Positions 33,633 to 44,904 of a DNA stretch of 64,000 bases are shown in pieces (the first letter of the stretch is position 1; every line of letters starts with the position of its first letter). The position numbers and the translations under genes are program-made. The DNA is from Dryas octopetala (Eukaryota > Streptophyta > Magnoliopsida > Rosales > Rosaceae): contig OY992838.1 of assembly GCA_963921425.1 (NCBI GenBank), positions 17,110,085-17,174,084 on the forward strand, read 5' to 3'. The notes beneath the pieces are model-generated. The model ran no database searches, was not told the origin of the DNA, and saw only the letters and a list, made by a program, of their open reading frames with translations.

Positions 33633-34762
33633 CCAACCGGGAACAATTTGGTGCAATCTGGACTAAATTAGACCAAGTATGGAAGGAAATGACATTTTCG
33701 TGCGTTCTTAAAAGCAAATGTGGTTCAATAGGTTTAGAACGCTAATCCATAACATGAGAATGTGCATCCCCATGATTTTCTTGCCAACTGGGAACAATTT
33801 GGTGCAATTTAGACGACATTAGACCATGTAGGCACCGAAATGAAGTTTTCGTTAGTTCTTAACATCAAATGTCGTTCAATAGGTTTAGAACGCTAATTCT
33901 AACATGAGAAAGTGTTTCCCCTGTCTTTCTTGCCAATCGGTAACGTTTTGGTGCAATTCGGATGAACTAATACCCAGTATGCACCGAAATGATGTTTTTG
34001 TGAGTTCTTAACATAAAATGTCGTTCAATAGGTGTAGAACGCTAATTCTAACATGAGAAAGTGCTTCCCCCAGTCTTTCTTGCCAACCGAAAATGTTTTG
34101 GTGCTATTTGGACGATATTGGACCAAGTATGTAACGAAATAATGTTTTTGTAAGTTCTTGATACGAAATGTGGTTCAATAGTTCTAGCACACTAATCTTA
34201 ACATTAGAAAGGGTTTTACCATGTCTTTCTTTCCAACCGGGAACGTTTTGGTGCAGTTTCGACGAAATTGGATCAAGTATGCACCGAAATGATGTTTTCG
34301 TGCATTCTTAACACGAAATGTGGTTCAATAGGTCTAGAACGCTAATCCCTAACATGAGAAAGTGCATCCCCATGGTTTTCTTGCGAACTGGGAACAATTT
34401 GGTACAGTTTGGACAAAATTAGACCAAGTATGCACAAAAATGAAGTTTAAGTGCGTTCTTAACATCAAATGTGGTTTAATAGGTCTAGAACGCTTATCCT
34501 AACATGAGAAATTGTTTGCCCATGTCTTTCTTGCCAACCTGGAACGTTTTACTGCTATTTGAACGAAATTCGACCAAATATGCAACGAAATGGCGTTTTT
34601 GTGCGTTCTTAACACCAAATGTGGTTCAATAGGTCTAGCACACTAATCCTAACATAAGAAAGTGTTTCCCCATATCTTTCTTGCCAACCGGGAACGTTTT
34701 AGTGCAATTTGGACAAAATTGGACCAAACATGCACCGAAATTATGTTTTCGTGCGTTCTTAA
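33633..34762 (+). repeat. Satellite array, central piece (about 7.5 monomers of 150 bp)
   Basis: Monomer starts (TTGCCAAC or variants) lie at 33781, 33930, 34080, 34230, 34381, 34531 and 34681, a period of 149-151 bp. Monomers differ from each other by several percent or more, so this is not a freshly amplified array. No open frame of note. Confidence 0.92.
34758..34762 (+). repeat. Left target-site duplication CTTAA
   Basis: Matches 37145-37149 around the solo LTR. Confidence 0.9.
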
Positions 34763-34916
34763 TGATGAGTGTGCATTTTGCATCACTTTATGATACTAAT
34801 TCCTTAACCTAGAGTGTTAGAACTCGATATTTTGTGTTTCTTGTCTTGTTTTTGTGTTTTCAGGTCAAATGAAGCAAAAATGAGAAAAAGAAGCAAATGG
34901 AGCCATTTTGGGACAT

Positions 34917-35215
34917 TTCCTGGTCAAACCAGGAAAACGAGTGAAATCCTGGTCAAACCAGGAAAAGTGCAGAAATCCTAGTCAAATGAGGATTCCTAGT
35001 CACACTAGGAAACATCAAGTCCAGAACCATCATTGCGGAGCCAGAAATGTGAAATCCTGATTCGAACAGGAAATCCTGGTTGAACTAGGAAACCTAACCC
35101 AACTAGGGAAAGGAGTCCTAATGACACTAGGAGACCCCAGGGGCAATATGGTCATTACGAGAAGTCGAAATGGATAAGGAATCTCTCATTTTCAAGGAAT
35201 CCTAGTTGCACCAGG
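34917..35215 (+). repeat. Cluster of 17-bp imperfect palindromes (TCCTRGT...ACYAGGA)
   Basis: About nine units such as TCCTGGTCAAACCAGGA and TCCTAGTCACACTAGGA lie 15-60 bp apart. The same cluster occurs in most other LTRs of this clade in the window (for example 18845-19145, 20716-20995, 40068-40370 on the minus strand, 52105-52405). Confidence 0.7.
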
Positions 35216-35230
35216 AAATGTTGTTCAAGG

Positions 35231-35243
35231 TTCCAGAAGCTTC
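35231..35243 (+). promoter_or_regulatory. Three-unit heat-shock element
   Basis: TTCCAGAAGCTTC; the fourth unit has become AAA. Confidence 0.5.
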
Positions 35244-35807
35244 CAAAAGGTGGTGGACATCCATGGAAATGAATGGAGGGAAGAAATGAATTTGAATTTA
35301 AATGGAAATGAGGGGCAAAATGGGAAGTCAAAAGTGGAGGGCCCATGGGCCCTAGGGATGCCAAACCAAGATGGGCCATGCATGCACATGCATGGGCCCA
35401 AACCCTAGCAGCCCAAAGGCCATGCGCAAGGAGGAAGATGGCAGCCCATGCATGCGCATGCATGCCATGCAAACCCTAGCAGCCAAGGAGCCATGCGCAA
35501 GCCCAAGGTGAAAAGCCCAAGGTGGAAGCCCAAGGTGGAAGCCCATGGAGTGAAACCCTAGCCCATCTTGTGCAAGCCACCTCAGCCCAACACATGTGAG
35601 CCCAAAGCACATCAAGGTCCAAGACCAGCAGCCCATGCGCAAGGGAGAGGGCCCTAGCTGACTTGCATGCGTCACTTAAGCCCAAGAGGACCAAGCCATG
35701 CCGCAAGCCCATATGCCTTAACCCTAGCTGATGCCGCAAGCAACAAGGACAAGGAACCCTAGCAGCCGCATGTTTCCTTCTCCTTGCCTCTCAAGGAATG
35801 CTTCCTC

Positions 35808-35815
35808 TATATATA
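35808..35815 (+). promoter_or_regulatory. TATA box of solo LTR
   Basis: TATATATA before a CT-rich leader, at the conserved place. Confidence 0.5.
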
Positions 35816-37144
35816 CCCCCTTCATTCAGAACCCTAGACATCAACTTTTCTCACCTCCAACTCCAGCCGAAATTCCTTTTGTTCTCTAGTTTTATTTTTG
35901 TTGTTCTAGGTTAGTTTTAGTTTAATTCTTGTGAGGGCTAGCCGAAGGTAGAGAGAGAGAGAGGAGTGGCGTGGCTGCAAGGAAGGACACCCCTAAGCCG
36001 CAAGCCCTAGCTCACCATAGCCGTGAGCCAAATTGCTTGTGCAATGTGCCCTCTCTTCCTTGTCTTGCCGCAGCCCCTTCCCCTTGTTTCTTTTGATTTT
36101 CGTTCTAGTTTCTATTTTAGTTGTTGGTTTACGCTACTGAAGTTAATTAGTTTATGATTCTAAATTTATTTAATGCATGGTTCTGATTTTATTTAGTTGT
36201 TTATGTTTATGCAATTTAATTTATGCAATTTAATTTAGTTGTTTAGTTGTGCCTTTAATTTTGCGTTTCTGATTTTCTTTAGCAAGCATGAATTGGGACT
36301 TTGTTTATTTGTTAGTTTCTGTTTTGTTTTATTTAAATTAATTATGTAGGTTAGTTATTCTATCTTGCATGTTAGTTGTAGGTTGATTAATGGATTTGCA
36401 TGTTCTAACAAATTGTTTATCCGTCTCTTGGTCTGTTAGTTTGATGTTTGCATGTATTAAATTTCCACTATCTATTAGAACCCCCGTCACTAGTTGTTTG
36501 CATCCTTTGACTGGCCACCTTAGGGTAATTGCATCTAGTTTATCTGTTAGGTTTAGCTGTGAAATAGTCAAAGACACTAAACCACAAGTAACAAGAGAAT
36601 AAGGGATTATTCTTGGTAGTGGGGTTGGGCGACCTCTATAAGAAAATAGTCAAAGCTTATATGTTGTGCATGTGTGACGTTCTCATAAAACTTAATGACT
36701 CCTGCATGGGTAACAGCTGCCTTAGCTTGAACTAGGGAACATGTAGGTTAACTGGCTAAGGAAGGCCCAAGAAGCTCTTAGTTTATGCATTAGGAGAACA
36801 ATGGCGAGAAAGTAACTAGCCAAACCTTTTTAGCTGTCAAACTTTAATATGTTGTGTTCAAATTAACTGTCATTAGCCTTGGATGGTTATTGCATGCTTA
36901 TCTGATTTGAAACTGAAAACTTAACATTGCAAGATAGAATAAAGTGTGTGTGCGTGTGTTCCATCTTTCCAAAACCCCCCATTTAGTTATTCTAGTGATT
37001 AATTGCATTGATTTATTGTATATTAACCATTCCCTGTGGGATCGACCTCGTGCTTGTACGCTTTGCTACTGATGCGATTCGTGCACTTGCGAGTAAACTT
37101 AGAATGAGGTAATTGTTTATTTTGTTCTAAGAAAACTTTCAACA

Positions 37145-37912
37145 CTTAACACGAAATGTGGTTCAATAGGTTTGGATCGCTAAACCTAACATGAGAAAAT
37201 GCATCCCCATGGTTTCTTGCCAACCGGAAATAATTTGGGGCAATTTGGACGAAATTAGACCAAGTATGTACCGAAATGACGTTTTCGTGTGTTCTTAATA
37301 CCAAATGTGGTTCCATTGGTCTAGAATGCTAATCCTAACATGAGAAAGTGCTTCCCCTTGTCTTTCTTGCCAACCAAAAACGTTTTGGTGTAATTTGAAT
37401 GAAATTGGACCAAATATCCACTGAAATTAAATTTCCGTGCGTTCTTAGCAACAACTGTGATTTAATAGGTCTTGCATGCTAATCCTAACATGAGAAAGTG
37501 TTTCCCCCAATCTTTCTTACCAACCAAGAATGTTTTGGTGCTATTTCCATGAAATGATGTTTTTGTGCATTATTAACACCAAATGTGGTTCAATAGGTTT
37601 AGAATGCTAATCCTAACATGAAAAAGTGCATCTTCATGTCTTTCTTGCAAACCGGTAACTATTTGGTGCAATTTGGACGAAATTAGACCAAGTATGCACC
37701 GAAGTGGAGTTTTCGTGCGTTCTTAAAACCAAATGTGGCTCAATAGGTCTAGAACGCTAATCCCTAACATGAGAAAGTGCATTCCTATGGTTTTCTTGCT
37801 AACCGAGAAGAATTTGGTGCAATTTGGACGAAATTAGACTAAGTTTGCAACGAAATGACGTTTTTATGCGTTCTTCAAACCAAATGTGGTTCAATAGGTT
37901 TAAAACGCTAAT
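37145..37912 (+). repeat. Satellite array, right piece (about five monomers)
   Basis: Monomer starts at 37217, 37367, 37517, 37645 and 37796. One monomer (37517-37644) is 128 bp because of a 22-bp deletion. The array ends at 37912, where GC-richer DNA begins (TGTCACGGGC). Confidence 0.9.
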
Positions 37913-37983
37913 TGTCACGGGCTCACTTTTTCGCAGCGGAATTTGCCCGTGCTGCGCCAAGATTCGTCTGAATCAAGGCCAGC
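37913..37983. other. Unassigned segment, piece 1
   Basis: This GC-richer DNA begins TGTCACGGGCTCAC, which could be an LTR start. It continues at 40526-40835 and 42944-43260 once the two solo LTRs are removed, about 700 bp in total. I recognise no protein, RNA gene or repeat family. Confidence 0.4.
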
Positions 37984-40520
37984 TGTTGTATGTTTTCCTA
38001 GAGCAAATTAAATAACTTTTTCTGAGCTCTAGGTTAACTCGCAAGTGCACGAATCGCGGAGTAGCAAAGCTTACAAATACGAGGTCGATCCCACAGGGAA
38101 TTGTACTAGTGTTATGACCACTAACTTAATTAAATTCGATTAAATCAACTCTAACTCACACACGCAAATGGGGGGTTTTGATTGGTTTTTGAGACTAGAT
38201 AAACTAACAGATAAATGACAAAACTTTAAAATAACAACTGAATGAATTTGGATGAAACAATAATAAAGAAACACTAGGGGTCAGAATCCACCACTAGCAT
38301 ATCATTCACTCTACTATGGATATTAACAATCAATAGATAAACATGTTGACAAAGTTCGTCTACTAAAAGGTTTGGCTAGTCACTTTTAGCAATTACTCCC
38401 CTTACTGTGCATAAACTAAGAGCTTCTTGGGCCTTCCTTAGCCAGTTAACTTGCATGTTCCCTAGTTCTAAGCTAAGGCAGCTGTTACCCATGCAAGAGT
38501 CGTTACGATCTGTGAGAGTGACAAACACATAGCGCATGGCTCCAAATTAATGTACTGTATGTCATCTATGATCTCTTTTCTCATGAATATTATCTTAGGA
38601 TACCCACTTGTTGCCTATTGAAACTATCATCCTTTCGAGCTTATTTAGTTTCACAACATATATCTAGATGCATGCAACCTAAGGTGATCAGTCAAAGATG
38701 CGAAACAAATAGATTCAATTTAAACAGAGATCCAAGATTTGTCAACATATAAACAATCAAAATATTAATAATCCATAGTAAAAGTGAACAGCAATGCTAG
38801 GGCTTCATCCTAGCCCTAGCCCAATATTCAGCTACACATAATTAAATTCACAAATAAATAATGCATGATTAAAATAATGAAAATAAAAGAAAGGGAGAGA
38901 GATCAAGCCGGGGCAGCAAGGTGGAGGTGCGGCTGCAATGGTGGTGCGCAATGGGGCTGCTCGGCCTTGGGCTCCACGGCGAGGAGGCTGAGGTGCTCGG
39001 CAAGGTGGCAGCAAGGTGGTGATGGCGTGGCTGCTGGAGGTGGCTGCGGCTTGGTGGCGCAACTAGGTGGTGGTGGCTGCGGCTTGGCTTCACTTCCTCC
39101 TTCTTCCGTTCAGCACAAATTAAAGGAAAAACATGATAAAGTGGCTGCTAGTGTTCGGCCAGACAAGAGAAGAAAAAGAAAATAAAGAGAAGGGAGAGAG
39201 TGTGGGCTGCGGCTAGAGAAGAACAAGAGAGAGGGTGCTGCGGCTAGGGTTTGCTTCAGAAAATAAAAAGAAAGAGATGGTGGCTGCTGAAAATTAAAGA
39301 GGAGCAAAGGGAGAGAACAGAACAGACCCCCCTCCTTGAGTTGTAAAGATGTATTTATAGAGGAGAGTGGGGCTGAGATTTCTCTTTCTCTTCAATGTGG
39401 GATAAGTGCATTCCTTGCACACCAAGGCTTATAATTTTCGGCCAAGCATGGGCCTTGGGCTGATTTGGGCTCTTTTTGGGCGTAACTCCTTTTTCAGCTC
39501 GCGGAACTGCTGCACTACCTCCACTAAAATGGCCATATCTTGAGCTAGAAAACTCGGAATTGAAATCCGTAAAATTCCCTGCGAAGCTAACATCCGTATC
39601 TTTCCAACCATATATGGCATGCTACCTGATTCGTTCTGGAGAATTACAGAATTGCTGTCGAAATTGGTGCTCTTTTTTTTTCAGGGTTTTGACTTCTTTT
39701 TCAGCTAGGATTTCTTGGGCTTTGGCTTGTGGGCTGCATGACTTGGGCTTAAGTGACACACACCAGCCCCCTAGGGTTTTGCGCATGGCTGATAGGCTTG
39801 GGCTTGCGCATGGACTTCCTCTTGGGCTGGCGCATGCATGCATGCATGGCCCCTTCAGATTTCGGCATTGCATAGGCCCATGGCCCATTTGACTTGTTGA
39901 CCTTTTTATAGTTGACCCTTGACCATTAACTTTGACTTCCCATTTTGCCCCTCATCTCCATTTGAATTCAAATTCCTTTCTTCCCTCCATTTATTTCCAT
40001 GGATGTCCACCACCTTCTAGAAGCTTCTGGAACCTTGACTTTGTAGAGTTGACTTTGACCAACATTTCCTAGTGTGACTAGGATTTCTTGTAAATGAAGG
40101 ATTCCTTATCCATTTCGACTTCTCGTAATGACCATATTGCCCCTGGGGTCTCCTAGTGTCATTAGGACTCCTTTCCCTAGTAGGGTTAGGTTTCCTAGTT
40201 CAACCAGGATTTCCTGTTTCAATCAGGATTTCTCATTTCTGGCTCCGCAATGATGGTTCTGGACTTAATGTTTCCTAGTGTGACTAGGAATCCTCATTCG
40301 ACTAAGATTTCGGCCCCTTTCCTGGTTTGACCAGGATTTCTCTTGTTTTCCTAGTTTGACTAGGAAATGTCTAAAAATGGTCCTTTTGGCTTCTTTTCTC
40401 TTCTTTGCTCATTTTATCCTATAAAAACAAAAACAAACTAACAACACACAAAATATCGAGTTCTTGCACTCTGAGTTAGGGAGTTAGTATCATAAAATAG
40501 TGTAAAATGAGCACTCAACA
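37984..40520 (-). mobile_element. Minus-strand solo Athila/Tat-like LTR (2,537 bp)
   Basis: On the minus strand it starts TGTTGAGTG and ends ACATACAACA. CCAGC flanks it on both sides (37979-37983 and 40521-40525). It is closest to the LTRs at 9806 and 51946. It carries the palindrome cluster (40068-40370), a heat-shock element (40015-40032) and a TATA box near 39350 on the minus strand. Confidence 0.92.
40015..40032 (-). promoter_or_regulatory. Four-unit heat-shock element
   Basis: The plus strand reads TTCTAGAAGCTTCTGGAA, a perfect alternating fit on either strand. Confidence 0.6.
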
Positions 40521-40525
40521 CCAGC

Positions 40526-40835
40526 CTTCCTTTCTCTATGCTCTTTTATGATTTCGACCCATTTGATGCCTTCTCAAGGTTTGCCAACAAGAACTACTCC
40601 TCTGAGTCTCGCTCGTAGCGACTATACGATTGCTTCCTTGTGCCAAGGTTCTCAGCTAAGACACTGGCCCGATTGATAGGTTCTTATGATGCTGGCATTC
40701 CATTCTCATATGTCGGGTCTTACTTTGTTTCCACATCTTGACTGTCATGGCACTAAGGGCTAGCTCGCACCCAAAGTCCTTTGCTTGAGTTGACCGTGCA
40801 AGCCAACCTGCAAGCATGCCAGCCAAGTGAGCAAC
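40526..40835. other. Unassigned segment, piece 2
   Basis: Lies between two solo LTRs. No open frame of note, no repeat structure seen, not like the satellite or the LTRs. Confidence 0.4.
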
Positions 40836-42938
40836 TGTTGAATGTTTTCTTTGAACAAAATAAACATCTATTTCATTCCAAGTATACTCGCAAGTGCACG
40901 AATCGCATCAGTAGCAAAGCGTACAAGCACGAGGTCGATCCTACAGGGAATGGTTAATAAACAACAAATCAGTTCAATTAATCAAAAGAATAACTAAATG
41001 GGGGGGGGTTTAAAGAGATGAAAACACACGCACACACTCTTTATTCTATCTTGCAATGTTAAGTTTTTAGTTTCAAATCAGATAAGCATGCGATAACCAT
41101 CCAAGGCTAATGACAATTAATTCAAACGCAATGTATTAAAGTTTGACTGCTAAAAAGGTTTGACTAGTTACTTTCTCGCAATTGTTCTCCTAAGGTATAA
41201 AATAAGAGCTTCATGGCCTTCCTTAATCAGTTAACTTACATGTTCCCTAGTGCTAAGCTAAGGCAGCTGTTACCCATGTAAGAGTCATTAAGATCCGTGA
41301 GAACGTCAAACATGCACAACATATAAGCTTTGACTATTTCCTTATAGAGGTCACCCAACCCCATTACCAAGAATAATCCCTTATTCCCTTGTTACAATTT
41401 AGTGTCTTTGACTATTTCACAGCTAAACCTAACAAATAAACTAGATGCAATTACCCTAAGGTGGCCAATCAAAGGACGCAAACAACTAGTGACGGGTTCA
41501 AATAGATAATGAAAATTTAACACACGTAAATATCAAACTAATCGATCAAGAGACGGATAAACGATTTGTTAAAGCATGAAAAATCCAATAATCAACCTAC
41601 AACTAACATGCAATAAACCTACATAATTAAATTAATAAAAGAAAACAGAAACAAATAACACAATCCCAATTCATATTAATATAAAATTTAGAAACACAAA
41701 CTAATATTAAAAACAGAATTCTAGAAGAAAATTAAATAAAACAATGGAGAGGGGCTGCGGCAAAGCAAGGAAGAAAAGGGAACCTCACACAAGCAAGTGG
41801 CTCACGGCTAGGGTGAGCTAGGGCTTGCGGCAAAGGGTCCTTCTTCCTTGGTGCCACGCCACTCCCTTCCTCTCTCTAGGTTTCGGCTGTCTCTCTCTCT
41901 AACTTTCTGAAAACTAAAAATTATGAAAACTGAAAAATAACTAGGTGGAGGGGTCTGAGTTCTGAAGGTATAAGATGTATTTATAAAGGAGAAATCCTTG
42001 TGAGGCAAGGCTAGGGTTTCTTGCGGCAGCAGCTAGGGTTAGGAGGCACTTGGGCTTGCGGCAAGGGCTTTGGCTTTGGGCTTAAGTGACACACGCCAAG
42101 CCTTATAGGGTTTCAGTGCATGCGAATGGCTGCTGGTCTTAGGCTGCTGGTCTTGGCGCATTGCGCTTGCATCTTGGGCTGAAGTGGCTTGCACAAGGTG
42201 GGCTAGGGTTTCACTTCATGGGCTACCACCTTGGACCTTGCGCTTTGGGCTTGGGCTGCTAGGGTTAGGCGCATGCATGCATGGCCCATCTGACTTCGGC
42301 ATCCCATAGGCCCATGGCCCATTTGACTTGTTGACTTGTCATCTTTGACCCTTGACCATTGACTTTGTCTCCCCATTTTGCCCCTCATTTCCATTTGAAT
42401 TTGAATTCATTTCTTCCCTCCATTCATTTCCATGGATGTCTACCATCTTCTAGAAGCTTCTGGAACCTTGACTTTGACCAACATTTCCTAGTCCAACTAG
42501 GATTTCTTATAAATGAAAGATTCCTTATCCATTTCGACTTCTCGTAATGACCATATTGCCCCTGGGGTCTCCTAGTGTCATTAGGACTCCTTTCCCAAGT
42601 AAGGTTAGGTTTCCTAGTTCAACCAGGAATTCTTGATCCAATCAGGATTTCTCATTTCTGGTTCCGCAATGATGGTTATGGACTTGATGTTTCCTAGATT
42701 GACCAGGAATCCTCATTTGACTAGGATTTCTGCACTTTTACTGGTTTGACTAGGATTTCACTCGTTTTCCTAGTTTGACCAGGAAATGTCCCAAAATGGC
42801 TCCATTTGCTTCCTTTTCCTATTTATGCTTCATTTGACCTGAAAACAAAAAACAAGACAAGAAACCCAAAATATCGAGTTCTAACACTCTAGGTTAAGGA
42901 ATTAGCATCATAAAGTGATGCAAAATGCACACTCATCA
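40836..42938 (-). mobile_element. Minus-strand solo Athila/Tat-like LTR (2,103 bp)
   Basis: On the minus strand it starts TGATGAGTGTGC and ends CATTCAACA. GCAAC flanks it on both sides (40831-40835 and 42939-42943). It belongs with the 18692/20564/31162 group but is shorter and more diverged, so probably older. Heat-shock element at 42448-42465. Confidence 0.9.
42448..42465 (-). promoter_or_regulatory. Four-unit heat-shock element
   Basis: The plus strand reads TTCTAGAAGCTTCTGGAA. It is kept intact in one of the most diverged LTRs of the window. Confidence 0.6.
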
Positions 42939-42943
42939 GCAAC

Positions 42944-43260
42944 TCTTCTCTGATGCCCCACATTAGCTTTCTCTCGTTGGCACAGGGTGGCCCCTCCCGT
43001 GCCTGCTAGCATCATATATTGTGCATGGCTGAACCTAAGTCGATGCCCTCGTTGTGTAATACATGGCCAAGGAGCATCATGGAGTCTCCGAGAATTCACA
43101 TGTACTGGGCGTGATGTGCATACGGCGCGGCATAAGGGAATTCCTCTTGTAGCCACGTGTGCGCGCGCCCTGCGCAATACAAGCATCCCCGCTCGCTTGT
43201 ACTGTCAGTGGGACCTCCTATCCCACGGAGACACATGACCACCTCTGGAAGTCAAGTGCC
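42944..43260. other. Unassigned segment, piece 3
   Basis: This is the GC-richest part of the segment. Short frames exist on both strands but cross into the neighbouring LTR and show no recognised domain. It could be part of an old LTR. Confidence 0.4.
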
Positions 43261-43910
43261 TGATGAGTGTTCATTTTACGTTATTTTATGATACTAACTC
43301 CCTAACCTAGAGTGTTAGAACTCGATACTTTGGTGTCTGTTATCTTGTTTTTGTATTTTTAGGTCTAATGAAGCAAAAATAGGAAATAGGAGCAAATGGA
43401 GCCGTTTTGGGACATTTCCTGGACAAACTAGGAAACGAGCAGAAATCCTAGTCAAATGAGGATTCCTAGTCACAAGAGGAAACATCAAGCCCAGAACCAT
43501 CATTGCCAAGCTAGAAATGAGAAATCCTAATTGAAGCAGGAATTCCTGGTTGAACTAGGAAACCTAATCCTACTAGGAAAATGAGTCCTGATGAGACTAG
43601 GGGTCACTAGGGGCAATATGGTCATTATGAGAAGTTGAAATGGACAAGGAATCCTACATCTACAAGGAATCCTAGTGGGACTAGGAAAGGTTGGTCAAAG
43701 TCAACTCTATCAAGTCAAGGTTCCAGAAGCTTCTAGAAGGTGGTGGACATCCATGGAAATGAGGGGCGAAATGGAAAGTTAAAGTCAATGGTCAAGGGTC
43801 AACTATGACATGTCATCAAGTCAAATGGGCCATGGGCCTATGTTGAAGTCAATGGCAAGGTGGCAGCCCACTTGCAGCAGCCCATCCCATACAGCCATGC
43901 GCAAGGCATG
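43261..43910 (+). mobile_element. Interrupted Athila/Tat-like LTR, left part
   Basis: It starts TGATGAGTGTTC and matches the LTR at 56484 through its palindrome cluster, heat-shock element (43721-43738) and AGCCCA region. It is broken at CATACAGCCATGCGCAAGG by the element at 43911. The right part resumes near 50535. Confidence 0.82.
43721..43738 (+). promoter_or_regulatory. Four-unit heat-shock element
   Basis: TTCCAGAAGCTTCTAGAA, perfect fit. Confidence 0.6.
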
Positions 43911-44174
43911 TGATGAGTGTTCATTTTACGTTATTTTATGATACTAACTCCCTAACCTAGAGTGTTAGAACTCGATACTTTTGTGTCTGTTGTCTTGTTT
44001 TTGTGTTTTTAGGTTAAATGAAGCAATGATGGAGAAAGAAGCTAAATGAGGCTATTTTGAGCTAAAAATGAAAGAAATGGGAAAAAGAATCTTGAGAAAA
44101 TCTGCTAGAAGGATCTGGAATCTGAAAGGAATCTTTGGAGAATCTCAGACAAAATCTTTTGGGGAATCTTTTTT

Positions 44175-44229
44175 GTCAAGGTTGACTTTTGGTCAAAGTC
44201 AAAAGTCAAAGGTCAAAGTCAATGGTCAA
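44175..44229 (+). promoter_or_regulatory. Cluster of eight W-box cores (TTGAC/GTCAA)
   Basis: GTCAA or TTGAC occurs at 44175, 44182, 44192, 44198, 44205, 44212, 44218 and 44225. W-boxes bind WRKY factors in stress and defence promoters. A copy lies 4,343 bp downstream in the 3' LTR, and a similar cluster at about 11768-11820. Confidence 0.55.
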
Positions 44230-44893
44230 CCGTGCCACATCATCACATGACATGGACCACACATGCAGCCCATGCACTATGGGCCATGCGCCTAAACCTA
44301 GCAGCCCAAGTCCATCACACCATGCAAGGTGGTAGCCCATGCACTAAAACCCTAGGGCCTATGTGCATCCCATTCAGCCCAAGTCATGCAGTCATGCGCA
44401 AGCTAGAAGGGAGGAAGCCCATCACGTCACTTGCAGCAGCCCATCCCATACAGCCATGCGCAAGCCATGCAGCCCAAGTCCATCACGCCATGCAAAGAGA
44501 AAGCCCAAGGAATCCTAGCTGAAAAAGAAGTCAAAACCCTGAAATCTGAACATCAAATTTCGACAGCAATTCTGTACTTCTCCAGAACGAATCAGGTAGC
44601 ATGCCATATATGGTTGGAAAGATACGGATGTTAGCTTCGCAGGGAATTTTACGGATTTCAATTCCGAGTTTTCTAGCTCAAGATATGGCCATTTTAGTGG
44701 AGGTAGCGCAGCAGTTCCGCGAGCTGAAAATAAGTTACGCCCAAAAAGAGCCCAAATCAGCCCAAGGCCCACTTTTGGCCGAAAATTAGAAGTCTTAAGG
44801 AGCAAGAAATTCACTTAAGCCCATGTTCTTTTAATGAAACCCTAGCCACACCTTGTCTTCTCCTTGCCTCCAAAGGAATCCTCACCTCACCTC

Positions 44894-44904
44894 TATAAAT
44901 ATAT
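44894..44904 (+). promoter_or_regulatory. TATA box of 5' LTR
   Basis: TATAAATATAT, upstream of a leader rich in GA and CT. Counterparts are at 49237, 50958, 57714 and 62344 in sister LTRs. Confidence 0.6.

Larger units (their letters stand above)
34763..37144 (+). mobile_element. Solo Athila/Tat-like LTR (2,382 bp)
   Basis: TGATGAGTG...CAACA with CTTAA on both sides, inserted within a satellite monomer. It has a clear palindrome cluster (34917-35215), a TTC-GAA-TTC heat-shock element (35231-35243; fourth unit lost), CATGCATGCGCATGCATG (35447-35464), many telo-boxes and a TATA box (35808-35815). The poly(A) signal AATAAA is near 36939. Confidence 0.92.

Noticed and set aside
42908..43186. 92-codon minus-strand frame in the unassigned segment
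   Set aside because: It crosses from the segment into the adjacent solo LTR and has no recognised domain.
44601..44789. 62-63-codon frame recurring in many LTRs (MPYMVGKI...), both strands open
   Set aside because: Recurs because the LTR segment recurs. No start context, domain or selection evidence, and the opposite strand is equally open.
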